Assembly: GCA_035645115.1 (NCBI GenBank)
Contig: DASQNF010000268.1
Coordinates: 1-30,403, forward strand
Direction: 5' to 3'
Source of the DNA: JACVRW01 sp035645115
GTDB taxonomy: Bacteria; Actinomycetota; Thermoleophilia; Solirubrobacterales; Thermoleophilaceae
DNA: 30,403 bases
In this document: positions 15,374 through 23,737 of the stretch, in pieces
Layout of the letters: the number at the start of each line of letters is the position of its first letter
Position numbering within the stretch: the first letter of the stretch is position 1
The notes under the pieces: generated by a model
Seen by the model: only the letters and a program-made list of their open reading frames with translations
Database searches by the model: none
What the model was told of the DNA's origin: nothing
Translations under genes and position numbers: made by a program

Positions 15374-15940
15374 ATGGAAGCCTTCAACGCCGGTACCCTG
15401 GCCGGTGCCGGCTCCTTCCGCTGCGACTCATGCGGGTTTGGAATCGCACTCCACGAGCGGGACTCGGTTCCCACCTGCCCAGAGTGCGGGGGTGAGTGCT
15501 TCCGCCGGGCGTCGCTGTTCGGCGACGCCGTTCGCGCCCCGAAGCACCAGGACGTCGAGGGCGCGCCCGACTGGCTCGAGGACGCGCGCGAGGCGCTCGT
15601 GCGCCCGGGCGACTATCTCGCCTTCGAGGACGACGAGCGCGTGCGGGTGGTGCCGCTCCAGGACGGCTGGACGCGCATCGGGCGCAGCCTGTCGGCCCAC
15701 GTCCGCTTCGACGACCCGACGGTGTCGCGCCGCCACGCGCTGCTCTACCGCGACAGCGCGGGCGCGCGCATCCTGGACGACCGCAGCCTGAACGGGGTAT
15801 TCCTGGGCGGCGAGCGCGTGGAGCTGGCGGAGCTCGGCGACGGGGATGAGATCGCAATCGGCCGCTTCCGGCTGTTCTTCGTGAGCGTGGCCGGTGAGAG
15901 CGCGAGCTCCGCGCCCGCCGACCTCCGCGCCACGGGTTGA
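15374..15940 (+). CDS. Zn-ribbon plus FHA-domain protein
   Basis: A 188-residue cytosolic protein with two parts. Residues about 16-40 form a zinc ribbon: FRCDSCGFGI, then PTCPECGGECF. The C-terminal half is a forkhead-associated domain with its signature GRSLSAHVRFDDPTVSRRHA (G103, R104, S105; S118-R-R-H121) and RSLNGVFLGGERV. FHA domains bind phosphothreonine peptides, often substrates of Ser/Thr kinases of the Pkn type, so the protein is a likely phospho-dependent adaptor. The partner kinase is not in this window. A good ribosome binding site, AGGAG at 15360-15364, lies nine bases before the ATG. It is divergent from the 80-residue Zn-ribbon gene and convergent with gltD. Confidence 0.85.
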   Translation: MEAFNAGTLAGAGSFRCDSCGFGIALHERDSVPTCPECGGECFRRASLFGDAVRAPKHQDVEGAPDWLEDAREALVRPGDYLAFEDDERVRVVPLQDGWTRIGRSLSAHVRFDDPTVSRRHALLYRDSAGARILDDRSLNGVFLGGERVELAELGDGDEIAIGRFRLFFVSVAGESASSAPADLRATG

Positions 15941-15954
15941 GCCGCCCGCCGGCC

Positions 15955-17523
15955 TCAGCGCACGTCGCGCGGGCCGGCCCAGAAGGCGTCGCCCACGGTG
16001 ACCGTGCGGGCGATCTCCGCTTGGTGTCGCAGCGAGTGGGGGTCGCCGTCCTCGTAGGCGAACATCTCCTCCGCGCGCACCCGGCGCAGCTCGCCGGAGC
16101 CGCCCAGGTACTGGTCGACGATGCGCGCGCAGCGGCGCCCCTCCGCGATCGCCGTGACCACCAGGGACTGGCCCACGCGCGCGTCCCCGCACGCGAACAC
16201 CCCCTCGACCTTCGTTCCGTAAACGGGCGCCTTCAGGTTCCCGCGCATGTCCACCTGGACCCCGAGCTGCTCGACGGCACCCTCGTGCTCCGGATGATCG
16301 AACCCGATCGCGATAAGCACGAGCTCGGCGCGCTCGTGGAACTCGCTGCCGGGAACCGCGTGCAGGTCGCGCGATGAGCTGCCCACCACGCGCCGGCCGC
16401 TCACACCGGTGACCCGGCCGCCGGCGCCGGTGAGCTCGGTGACCTGCGCGCCGAAGCGGCGCCGGCCGCCCTCGTCGAGCGCGTAGGTGGACTGGGTGCG
16501 CTTCGGGGGCAGCGGCCACGGCGTCCCCGGCGGGCGCCCGCTGGCGGGCAGCGGCGGATAGACGTCGAGCAGCAGGACGTCCTCCGCGCCCTCGCGCAGC
16601 GCGTTCGAGATGCAGTCCATTCCGGTGTCGCCGCCGCCCACCACCACCACGCGCTTGCCGGCTGCGCTGATCACCTCGTCCGGCGGGGTCTCGCGATGGG
16701 GGCGGCCCTCCATCGCGGCCACCGCGCGGTTGCGCTGGTAGAGGTACTCCATCGCGAAATGCACGCCGGCCAGCTCGCGACCCGGCGCCTCCAGCTCGCG
16801 ATGGACGCGCGACCCGATCGCGAGGACCACGGCGTCGTGGCTGCCGCGCAGCTCGCCGGCGCCGAGCCCGCCACCCACCTCGACTCCGTAGCGGAACTCG
16901 ATCCCCTCCTCCTCGAGCAGCGTCACCCGCCTGTCAATGATCCACTTCTCGAGCTTGGCGTCGGGCACGCCGAAGCGCAGCAGCCCGCCCGGCCCCTCGT
17001 CGCGCTCGTAAACGGTCACGCGGTGGCCGAGCGAGTTGAGCTCGGCGGCCACGGCGAGCCCGGCCGGCCCGGAGCCGATCACGGCTACCGTGCGCCCGCT
17101 CCGCGCCGGGGGCGGGTTGGGGACGATCCAGCCCTCGTCGAAGCCGCGCGAGACGATCGCCAGCTCGATCTGCTCGATCGTGACGGCGTCGTCGTTGATG
17201 TCGAGCACGCAGGCGGACTCGCACGGCGCCGGGCAGATCAAACCCGTGAACTCGGGGAAGTTGTTGGTGGCGTGGAGCTTCGTGAGCGCGTCGCGCCAGC
17301 GGTCGCGGTACACGAGGTCGTTCCAGTCGGGGATCAGGTTCCCGAGCGGACAGCCCTCGTGGCAGAAGGGCACGCCGCAGTCCATGCAGCGCGCGCCCTG
17401 CTCGCGCAGCGTGCGGTCCTCGGGCAGCGAGAAGTACTGCCGGTAGTCGTGCACGCGCTCGGCGGGATCGCGCCTCTCGAAGCCCACGCGCTCGAGGCGC
17501 AAGAAGGCGCCCAGCTCTCCCAT
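15955..17523 (-). CDS. gltD: Glutamate synthase (NADPH) small subunit
   Basis: A 522-residue FAD-dependent subunit that passes electrons from NAD(P)H through two iron-sulfur clusters to GltB. The N-terminal cluster region shows ARCMDCGVPFCHEGCPLGN and CPAPCESACVLD. The FAD fold is AVIGSGPAGLAVAAELN, followed by YERDEGPGGLLRFGVPD. The NADPH fold is VVVVGGGDTGMDCISNALR. VEGVFACGDARVGQSLVVTAIAEGR closes the FAD site. After the usual end near RIVDQYLGG there is an extra tail of about 45 residues (rich in Glu, Arg and His) not present in E. coli GltD (472). The start ATG at 17523 overlaps the gltB stop as TGATG, so translation should be coupled and the subunits made in step. Confidence 0.93.
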   Translation of the reverse strand: MGELGAFLRLERVGFERRDPAERVHDYRQYFSLPEDRTLREQGARCMDCGVPFCHEGCPLGNLIPDWNDLVYRDRWRDALTKLHATNNFPEFTGLICPAPCESACVLDINDDAVTIEQIELAIVSRGFDEGWIVPNPPPARSGRTVAVIGSGPAGLAVAAELNSLGHRVTVYERDEGPGGLLRFGVPDAKLEKWIIDRRVTLLEEEGIEFRYGVEVGGGLGAGELRGSHDAVVLAIGSRVHRELEAPGRELAGVHFAMEYLYQRNRAVAAMEGRPHRETPPDEVISAAGKRVVVVGGGDTGMDCISNALREGAEDVLLLDVYPPLPASGRPPGTPWPLPPKRTQSTYALDEGGRRRFGAQVTELTGAGGRVTGVSGRRVVGSSSRDLHAVPGSEFHERAELVLIAIGFDHPEHEGAVEQLGVQVDMRGNLKAPVYGTKVEGVFACGDARVGQSLVVTAIAEGRRCARIVDQYLGGSGELRRVRAEEMFAYEDGDPHSLRHQAEIARTVTVGDAFWAGPRDVR

Positions 17524-20500
17524 CAGCTCCTGCTCTCGACGGTGACGACCGGAGTGCCGGCCGCGTAGCCCGGCGTTGCCGCCGGGCCCGCCGCCGCGGC
17601 GGCCACCTCCTGCTCGCCCTCGGCCGACATCTCGGCGAGCGCGCGCTTGTAGTCGTGCGGCATCACCTTGACGATCCGGTTGAGCGACGCCCGCCAGTCC
17701 GCCAGCACACGCTCTGCCACCGCCGAGCCGGTCCGCAGGGCGTGCTCCTCGATCCAGCCCCGCAGCTCCTCGGACTCGTCGGGCAGGATCGCGTCGAAGC
17801 CCACCAGCTCCGTGTTGCAGCGCGCGCGGAAGTCGCCCGCGGAGTCGAGCACATAGGCGATCCCGCCGCTCATGCCGGCGGCGAAGTTCAGGCCCGTCGG
17901 CCCGAGCACGACGACCCGCCCGCCGGTCATGTACTCGCAGCCGTGGTCCCCCACCCCCTCGACCACGGTGATCGCACCCGAGTTGCGCACCGCGAAGCGC
18001 TCGCCGGCCAGGCCGCGGAAGAACGCGCGCCCCGAGCTGGCGCCGTAGAGCACGGTGTTGCCGACGATCACGTTCTGCTCGGCCACGAAGCTGGCCGCGG
18101 CCGGCGGGCGCACCACGATCGTCCCGCCGGAGAGCCCCTTGCCGCAGTAGTCGTTGGCGTCGCCGTCGAGCACGAGCCGGACGCCGCCCGCGAGCCAGGC
18201 GCCGAAGCTCTGCCCGGCCGAGCCCGACAGGAGGACCTCGATGGTCCCGTCGGCCAGCCCGTCCGCCCCGCGCACGCGGGCGATCTCCCCGGACAGGAGC
18301 GCCCCCACCGCGCGGTTCTTGTTCTCCACGCGGCGGTCGATCCGCACCGCGGAGCCGCGGTCGATGGCCGCCCGGCAGCGCTGCAGCAGGTCCACGTCGA
18401 TCGAGTCGTAGAGCACCGGCTCGGGACGGCGCACGCAGCGCCGCGCGGCGGCGGGCGCGAGGCCCTCGGGGAGCGCGAGCAGCGGGGCGAGGTCCACGCC
18501 GCGCGCCTTCCAGTGCTCGATCGCGTCGTCGGGCTCGAGCAGCTCGGTGCGGCCGATCAGCTCGTCCATCGTGCGCACGCCAAGGCTCGCCATGATCCGG
18601 CGTGTCTCCTCGGCCACCATGAACAGGTAGCTCACCACCTGCTCGGGCTGCCCCTCGAAGCGCGCGCGCAGCTCCGGATCCTGCGTGGCCACGCCCACCG
18701 GGCACGTGTTGAGGTGGCAGACCCGCATCATCACGCAGCCGAGCGCGATCAGCGGCGCGGTCGAGAACCCGTACTCGTCCGCGCCCAGGAGCGCCGCGAC
18801 CACCACGTCGCGGCCGGTCCGCATCTGGCCGTCCACCTCCACGAGGATGCGCGAGCGCAGGTCGTTTCGAAGCAGCGTCTGCTGGGTCTCCGCCAAGCCG
18901 ATCTCCCAGGGCAAGCCGGCGTGCTGGATCGAGGCCTGCGGCGATGCGCCCGTGCCGCCGTCGTGGCCCGCGACCACCACGTGGTCGGCGTTGGCCTTGA
19001 CCACCCCGGCGGCCACCGTACCGACGCCGACCTCCGACACAAGCTTCACGGAGACCCGCGCACGGGGGTTCGCGCAGCGCAGGTCGTAGATCAGCTGCTT
19101 GAGGTCCTCGATCGAGTAGATGTCGTGGTGGGGCGGCGGCGAGATGAGGCCGACGCCCGGAGTCGAGTTGCGCAGCCTGGCGATGTAGCGGTCGACCTTG
19201 TGCCCGGGAAGCTGGCCGCCCTCGCCGGGCTTGGCGCCCTGCGCGACCTTGATCTGGAGCTCGTCGGCGTTCACGAGGTAGTGGACGGTCACGCCGAAGC
19301 GCCCCGAGGCCACCTGCTTGATCGAGGAGCGCCGCTCGTCCCCGAAGCGCGCCGGGTCCTCCCCGCCCTCGCCGGTGTTCGACCTGCCGCCGAGCCGGTT
19401 CATGCCCGTCGCGAGCGTCTCGTGGGCCTCCGGCGAGAGCGCGCCGAGCGACATGCCGCCGGACTTGAAGCGCTTGACTATCTCCGCCGCCGCCTCGACC
19501 TCGGCGAGCGGCGCCGGCTCCTCCGCCGCGCGGAAACGCAGCAGCCCCCGGAGGGAGGACTTGGGCACCGCCACCTCGTTCACGTAGGTGGCGAAGCGCT
19601 CGTAGGCCTCCTCGGCCCCGGCCTCGCTGCGCGCGGCGTGTTGCAGGCTTGCGATCGTCTCCGGGTTCCAGCCGTGGAACTCGCCGTCGCGGCGCCAGGC
19701 GTAGACCCCGCCGGGCGGCAGCAGCTCCGATCTCGCCGCCGGGTAGGCGCGCGCGTGGCGGTCGAGCGCCTCCCAGGCGAGCTCGTTCAGCCCGATTCCG
19801 CCGACCCGCGACGCCGTGCCCGTGAAGTGCCTGTCCACCAGCTCCGCGCGCAGGCCGACCGCCTCGAAGATCTGCGCGCCGGTGTACGAGCGGATCGTCG
19901 AGATCCCCATCTTCGAGAGGACCTTCAGGAGGCCCTTGCCGATCGCCTTGATCGTGCGTTGCACGGCCTCCTCGGGGCTCATCTCCTCGGGCAGGCGGCC
20001 GTCGCGGTGGAGCGCGTAGAGCGTCTCGAACATCGCGTACGGGTTCACGGCGGCGGCGCCGTAGGCGATCAGGCAGGCCACGTCGTGGATCTCCTTGGCC
20101 TGCCCGGTCTCCACGATGAGCCCGATCTGGAGCCTGGTGCCCGCGCGCACGAGGTGGTGGTGGACGGCCGAAGTGGCCAGGAGCGCCGGCATCGCCGCGC
20201 GCTCCGCGCCGAGGTTGCGGTCCGACAGGACGATGATGTTGACCCCGCGCTCGACCAGCGCGCCCGCCTCGGCGCAGATCTCTTCGAGCCGCGCTCCCAT
20301 CCCCTGCGCGCCTTGCGACACCGGCCAGGTCATGTCGATGGTGCGCGCCTCGAACACGTTGTGGTCGACCTGGCGCAGCTTCTCGAGCTGCGGGCTCCGC
20401 AGGATCGGCTGCGACATCACGAGCTGATGGCAGTGGTCGGGTGTCTCGCCGAGCAGGTTGATCTCGGGGCCGATGCAGGCCTCGAGGCTCATCACGATCG

Positions 20501-22061
20501 ACTCTCGGATCGGGTCGATCGGCGGGTTGGTCACCTGCGCGAACAGCTGCTTGAAGTACGAGAACAGCGGCGGGCGCATGTCTGACATGACCGCGAGCGC
20601 GGTGTCGTTTCCCATGGAGCCGGTGGGCTCGTTCGCGTCGCGCGCCATCGGCACGAGCGTCACGCGCAGGTCCTCCTCGGTCCAGCCGAAGGCGAGCTGC
20701 TTCGCGCGCAGGGGCTCCACGCGCGGCACGCGCGGCGCCTTCTCGGGAAGGTCCTCGATGTGGACGACGCGCTCCTTCAGCCAGCGGCCGTACGGACGCC
20801 GCCTGGCCAGCTCGAGCTTGATCTCGGCATCGGGGACGATCCGCTCCTGCATCAGGTCGACCAGGAACAGCTTGCCGGGCAGCAGGCGGCCCTTGGCCTC
20901 GACCTCCTCGGGGGGCACGTCGAGCACGCCGGCCTCCGAGGCGAACACCACCCAGCCGTCCTTCGTGACGAGCCAGCGCCCGGGGCGCAGGCCGTTGCGG
21001 TCGAGCGTCGCGCCGATCACGCGGCCGTCCGAGAACGCCACCGCCGCCGGCCCGTCCCAGGGCTCCACCAGCGAGCTGTGGTACGCGAAGAACTCCCGCA
21101 CCTCCTCGGGTAGCTCCGGCCGCCCGCGGAAGGCCTCGGGGATCAGCATCGACATCGCGTGTTCGGGCGAGCGCCCGCCGAGCACGAGCAGCTCGAGCAT
21201 GCCGTCGAGCGACGCCGAGTCGGAGATGTCGTCGCGCAGCAGCGGGCGGATCTTCGCGATGTCCTCGCCGAAGCGCGGCGAGGAGAGCGTCAGCTCGCGC
21301 GCGCGCATCCAGTTGCGGTTGCCGCGCAGCGTGTTGATCTCGCCGTTGTGGGCGAGCATGCGGTAGGGGTGGGCGAGCTCCCAGCTCGGGAACGTGTTGG
21401 TGGAGAAGCGCGAGTGCACGAGCGCCGAGCGGCTGACCGCGCGCACGTCTCGCAGGTCCGGGAAGTAGCGCGGCAGCTGCGGTGCAGTGAGCATGTCCTT
21501 GTAGACGATCGTGCGCGAGGAGAAGCTCGGGATCGCGAGCCCCTCGACGCCCTCGCGCTCCACCACGCGCCGGATCACGTAGAGCTTGCGCTCGAGCGCG
21601 TCCTGGTCGTCCACCGCCTCGCCCGCGCCCACGAACAGCTGCGCGATCCGCGGCGCGCAGGCCCGCGCCGCGCTGCCGCAGGCGGACTCCGCCACCGGGA
21701 CCTCGCGCCAGCCGAGCGCCCGCTGCCCCTCGGCCTCGACCGCGCGCTCGAGCAGCCGCATCGCCTCGGCGGGGTCGCCGGGCGGCAGGAAGCACATGGC
21801 CACGCCGTACTCCCCGTAGGGCGGCAGCGCGAGGCCCGACTCGGCGCGCATGAAGCGGTCGGGAAGCTGCAGCAGGATGCCTGCGCCGTCGCCCGTGTCC
21901 GGGTCGGCGCCCTCGGCTCCGCGGTGCTCGAGGTGCTCGAGCGCGCGCAGGGCCCGCGCTATCACGCCGTGGGAGGCGGGGCTGCGCAGCCGCGCGACGA
22001 ACGCCACGCCGCAGGCGTCGTGCTCGTAGCGCGGGTCGTACAGGCCGCGGGCTGCCTGCAG
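17523..22061 (-). CDS. gltB: Glutamate synthase large subunit, apparent CTG start
   Basis: About 1,512 residues, the normal length for GltB, which makes glutamate from glutamine and 2-oxoglutarate. An N-terminal glutamine amidotransferase domain is followed by the FMN synthase domain (GGMSLGALSPEAHETLATG, RSNTGEGGED), a 3Fe-4S site (C1109, C1115, C1120 in CVMMRVCHLNTCPVG) and the C-terminal beta-helix domain. The nucleophile, exposed by propeptide cleavage, should be the Cys of LYDPRYEHDACGVAF (Cys17 here). No ATG, GTG or TTG lies between the in-frame stop at 22068-22070 and this cysteine. The first GTG (22007) lies after it and would remove the nucleophile. A Shine-Dalgarno at 22068-22077 sits nine bases before the CTG at 22061, giving a 16-residue propeptide. 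I therefore call the CTG start. A base error that hides a standard start is the main alternative. Confidence 0.92.
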   Translation of the reverse strand: MQAARGLYDPRYEHDACGVAFVARLRSPASHGVIARALRALEHLEHRGAEGADPDTGDGAGILLQLPDRFMRAESGLALPPYGEYGVAMCFLPPGDPAEAMRLLERAVEAEGQRALGWREVPVAESACGSAARACAPRIAQLFVGAGEAVDDQDALERKLYVIRRVVEREGVEGLAIPSFSSRTIVYKDMLTAPQLPRYFPDLRDVRAVSRSALVHSRFSTNTFPSWELAHPYRMLAHNGEINTLRGNRNWMRARELTLSSPRFGEDIAKIRPLLRDDISDSASLDGMLELLVLGGRSPEHAMSMLIPEAFRGRPELPEEVREFFAYHSSLVEPWDGPAAVAFSDGRVIGATLDRNGLRPGRWLVTKDGWVVFASEAGVLDVPPEEVEAKGRLLPGKLFLVDLMQERIVPDAEIKLELARRRPYGRWLKERVVHIEDLPEKAPRVPRVEPLRAKQLAFGWTEEDLRVTLVPMARDANEPTGSMGNDTALAVMSDMRPPLFSYFKQLFAQVTNPPIDPIRESIVMSLEACIGPEINLLGETPDHCHQLVMSQPILRSPQLEKLRQVDHNVFEARTIDMTWPVSQGAQGMGARLEEICAEAGALVERGVNIIVLSDRNLGAERAAMPALLATSAVHHHLVRAGTRLQIGLIVETGQAKEIHDVACLIAYGAAAVNPYAMFETLYALHRDGRLPEEMSPEEAVQRTIKAIGKGLLKVLSKMGISTIRSYTGAQIFEAVGLRAELVDRHFTGTASRVGGIGLNELAWEALDRHARAYPAARSELLPPGGVYAWRRDGEFHGWNPETIASLQHAARSEAGAEEAYERFATYVNEVAVPKSSLRGLLRFRAAEEPAPLAEVEAAAEIVKRFKSGGMSLGALSPEAHETLATGMNRLGGRSNTGEGGEDPARFGDERRSSIKQVASGRFGVTVHYLVNADELQIKVAQGAKPGEGGQLPGHKVDRYIARLRNSTPGVGLISPPPHHDIYSIEDLKQLIYDLRCANPRARVSVKLVSEVGVGTVAAGVVKANADHVVVAGHDGGTGASPQASIQHAGLPWEIGLAETQQTLLRNDLRSRILVEVDGQMRTGRDVVVAALLGADEYGFSTAPLIALGCVMMRVCHLNTCPVGVATQDPELRARFEGQPEQVVSYLFMVAEETRRIMASLGVRTMDELIGRTELLEPDDAIEHWKARGVDLAPLLALPEGLAPAAARRCVRRPEPVLYDSIDVDLLQRCRAAIDRGSAVRIDRRVENKNRAVGALLSGEIARVRGADGLADGTIEVLLSGSAGQSFGAWLAGGVRLVLDGDANDYCGKGLSGGTIVVRPPAAASFVAEQNVIVGNTVLYGASSGRAFFRGLAGERFAVRNSGAITVVEGVGDHGCEYMTGGRVVVLGPTGLNFAAGMSGGIAYVLDSAGDFRARCNTELVGFDAILPDESEELRGWIEEHALRTGSAVAERVLADWRASLNRIVKVMPHDYKRALAEMSAEGEQEVAAAAAGPAATPGYAAGTPVVTVESRS

Positions 22062-22067
22062 GGGGTC

Positions 22068-22077
22068 TCACCTCCTC
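22068..22077 (-). promoter_or_regulatory. Shine-Dalgarno site for gltB
   Basis: The minus strand reads GAGGAGGTGA, a near-perfect match to the anti-Shine-Dalgarno complement. The first start-like codon in the gltB frame after it is CTG at 22061-22059, nine bases past the GGAGG core. This decides the gltB start. Confidence 0.65.
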
Positions 22078-22128
22078 GGGGTCCCGCGACCCATCCGGAC
22101 TGGCCGCGCGACGGGCTGGGGGCGCGAA

Positions 22129-22157
22129 ACTATAGAGCCATGCCGATGCCCCCACCG
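22129..22157 (-). promoter_or_regulatory. Possible gltB promoter
   Basis: The minus strand has TATAGT at 22134-22129, which fits the actinobacterial TANNNT -10 pattern and is the most AT-rich spot in the gltB/amidase gap. The -35 position (22157-22152) reads CGGTGG, a poor match. It would give a leader of about 60 bases before the CTG start. Confidence 0.3.
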
Positions 22158-22219
22158 GGCGCGGATTCGAGGCCGGCGCGCACGGCGGGAGCGTGGCGAG
22201 CGCTAGGCTCGCCCTCCAC

Positions 22220-23644
22220 GTGACCGACCTCCTGACGCAGCCGGCGGGCCGGCTCGCCGCGATGATCCGCGGCGGCGAGCTCAGCTCCCGCGAGGTCGTA
22301 GAAGCGTCGCTTGCGCGCATCGAGTCGCTCGACCCGGAGCTCGGCGCCTTCGTCCACCTCGACGCCGACGGCGCGCTTGGCGCGGCCGACGCGGTGGGCC
22401 CCGGCGACGAGCGCCCGTTCGCGGGAGTGCCGATCGCCATCAAGGACACCGCCGCGGTGGCGGGCATGCCGCTCACGATCGGCTCGGACATCTTCGGCGA
22501 CTTCGTGCCCGCCCACGACGCCTTCCTCGTTCGCAGACTGCGCGCGGCCGGCTTCGTGCTCGTGGGCAAGACGAACCTGCCCGAGTTCGGGATCTTGCCC
22601 GTGACCGAGCCGCGCCGCTTCGGCCCGGCGCGCAACCCCTGGGACTCCGCCCGCACGCCGGGAGGATCGTCCGGCGGCGCAGCGGCCGCGGTGGCAGCAG
22701 GGATGGTGCCGCTTGCGCACGGCAGCGACGGCGGCGGCTCGATCAGGATCCCGGCCGCCTGCTGCGGGCTGGTGGGGCTGAAGCCCACCCGCGGGCGTGT
22801 CTCGCGTGGACCGGAGCAGGGCGACGACTTCCTCGTGCAGGACGGTGTGCTTACCCGCACCGTCGCCGAGACCGCGGAGCTGCTCGACGTGCTTGCCGGC
22901 TACGAGACCGGCGACGCCACCTGGATCCCGGCGCCCGCCGAGCCGCTCGCGGCCGCCGCGGCGCGTGAGCCGGGCCGGCTGCGCATCGGGTTCACGAGCG
23001 TGCCCCCGATCGCGGCCGACCTCGATCCGGAGTGCGAGCGCGCCCTGCGCGAGGCCGCCGAGCTGCTCGCATCGTTCGGCCACGACGTCGAGGAGTCGCC
23101 CGCGCCCTGGGCCGAGCAGGACATGCTCGAGCTGTTCACGCTCGTGTTCGGCGCGGCGGTGGCCACGGGCGTCTTCTTCGGCGCCCTGGTCACGGGCCGC
23201 GAGCCCGCCGAGGAGCTCGTGGAGCCGCTGTCCTGGACGATCTGGAACGGGGTGCGCAAGCGAAGCGCGCTCGACTACCTGCTCGCGCGCACCCAGCTCA
23301 CCGCCCACTCGCGGCCGATCGTGGGCCTGTGGGACGACTACGACGTGGTGATGACGCCCGCGCTCGCCGAGCGCCCGCTCGCGATCGGCGAGCTCGACGC
23401 CTCCAGCGCCGACCCCTGGCGGGACTTCAGGCGCTCCGGGCGCTTCACGCCGTACACGGCGATCTTCAACGTGACCGGGCAGCCGGCGATCTCACTGCCG
23501 CTCTTCCACGGCGACGACGGCCTGCCCACCGCTGTTCAGCTCGCCGGGCGCCCGGCGGACGAGGCGACCCTGCTCTCGCTCGCCGCCCAGCTCGAGACGG
23601 CGCGGCCGTGGGCCGAGCGCCGGCCCCAGCCCACTGCGGCCTGA
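22220..23644 (+). CDS. Amidase signature family hydrolase
   Basis: A 474-residue amidase signature enzyme with an intact Ser-cisSer-Lys triad: K75 in PIAIKDTAAVAG, S150 in TPGGSSGGAAAA and S174 in DGGGSIRIPAACCGLVG. The conserved LVGKTNLPEFG and GLKPTRGRVS segments are also present. The family hydrolyses carboxamides, including acyl amides, nitrile-derived amides and the Gln of misacylated tRNA. There is no GatB or GatC nearby, and the long C-terminal region resembles the 6-aminohexanoate-cyclic-dimer hydrolase-like group, so a GatA role is unlikely. The GTG at 22220 gives the family's usual start (VTDLLTQPAGRLAAMI); a GTG at 22193 would add nine residues. It is divergent from gltB. Confidence 0.85.
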   Translation: MTDLLTQPAGRLAAMIRGGELSSREVVEASLARIESLDPELGAFVHLDADGALGAADAVGPGDERPFAGVPIAIKDTAAVAGMPLTIGSDIFGDFVPAHDAFLVRRLRAAGFVLVGKTNLPEFGILPVTEPRRFGPARNPWDSARTPGGSSGGAAAAVAAGMVPLAHGSDGGGSIRIPAACCGLVGLKPTRGRVSRGPEQGDDFLVQDGVLTRTVAETAELLDVLAGYETGDATWIPAPAEPLAAAAAREPGRLRIGFTSVPPIAADLDPECERALREAAELLASFGHDVEESPAPWAEQDMLELFTLVFGAAVATGVFFGALVTGREPAEELVEPLSWTIWNGVRKRSALDYLLARTQLTAHSRPIVGLWDDYDVVMTPALAERPLAIGELDASSADPWRDFRRSGRFTPYTAIFNVTGQPAISLPLFHGDDGLPTAVQLAGRPADEATLLSLAAQLETARPWAERRPQPTAA

Positions 23645-23695
23645 GCTCGGCGGCGCGCCGGGCGCGCGCCGCCGCGGCCTGAGCTCGGCGGCGCG
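23636..23695. repeat. 22-base direct repeat at the amidase 3' end
   Basis: Two identical 22-base copies lie at 23636-23657 and 23674-23695. Each contains GCCTGAGCTCGGCGG; the TGA in the first copy is the amidase stop codon. The 16 bases between them carry the right arm of a hairpin. This looks like a recent short duplication of the gene end. Confidence 0.6.
23648..23674. terminator. GC hairpin between amidase and Nudix genes
   Basis: CGGCGGCGCG at 23648-23657 is perfectly complementary to CGCGCCGCCG at 23665-23674, a ten-base stem with a seven-base loop, starting four bases after the amidase stop. It lies between converging genes and could end both transcripts. There is no T-tract. Confidence 0.5.
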
Positions 23696-23737
23696 GGCCT
23701 GCCTTCGCCGCGCCGGGCCAGGACGCCGAGCAGCTCG

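Noticed and set aside
17655..20585. A 976-codon open frame on the plus strand opposite gltB
   Set aside because: It is antisense to a clear gltB sequence, and its translation is rich in Arg, His and Ala with no domain features. Long antisense frames are expected at this base composition.
22062..22219. Riboswitch or attenuator in the gltB/amidase divergent gap
   Set aside because: Beyond the Shine-Dalgarno and one -10-like hexamer I see no stable paired structure or known leader motif.
15955..22860. A single open frame of about 2,300 codons on the minus strand covering gltD, all of gltB and part of the amidase
   Set aside because: Only the last 522 codons are real (gltD). Upstream it is a different frame of gltB and the antisense of the amidase, with low-complexity Arg/Gly/Ala/Pro translation typical of GC-rich DNA.
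22220..23644. Amidase as GatA of the glutamyl-tRNA amidotransferase
   Set aside because: There is no gatB or gatC in the window, and the C-terminal region looks like stand-alone amidases.
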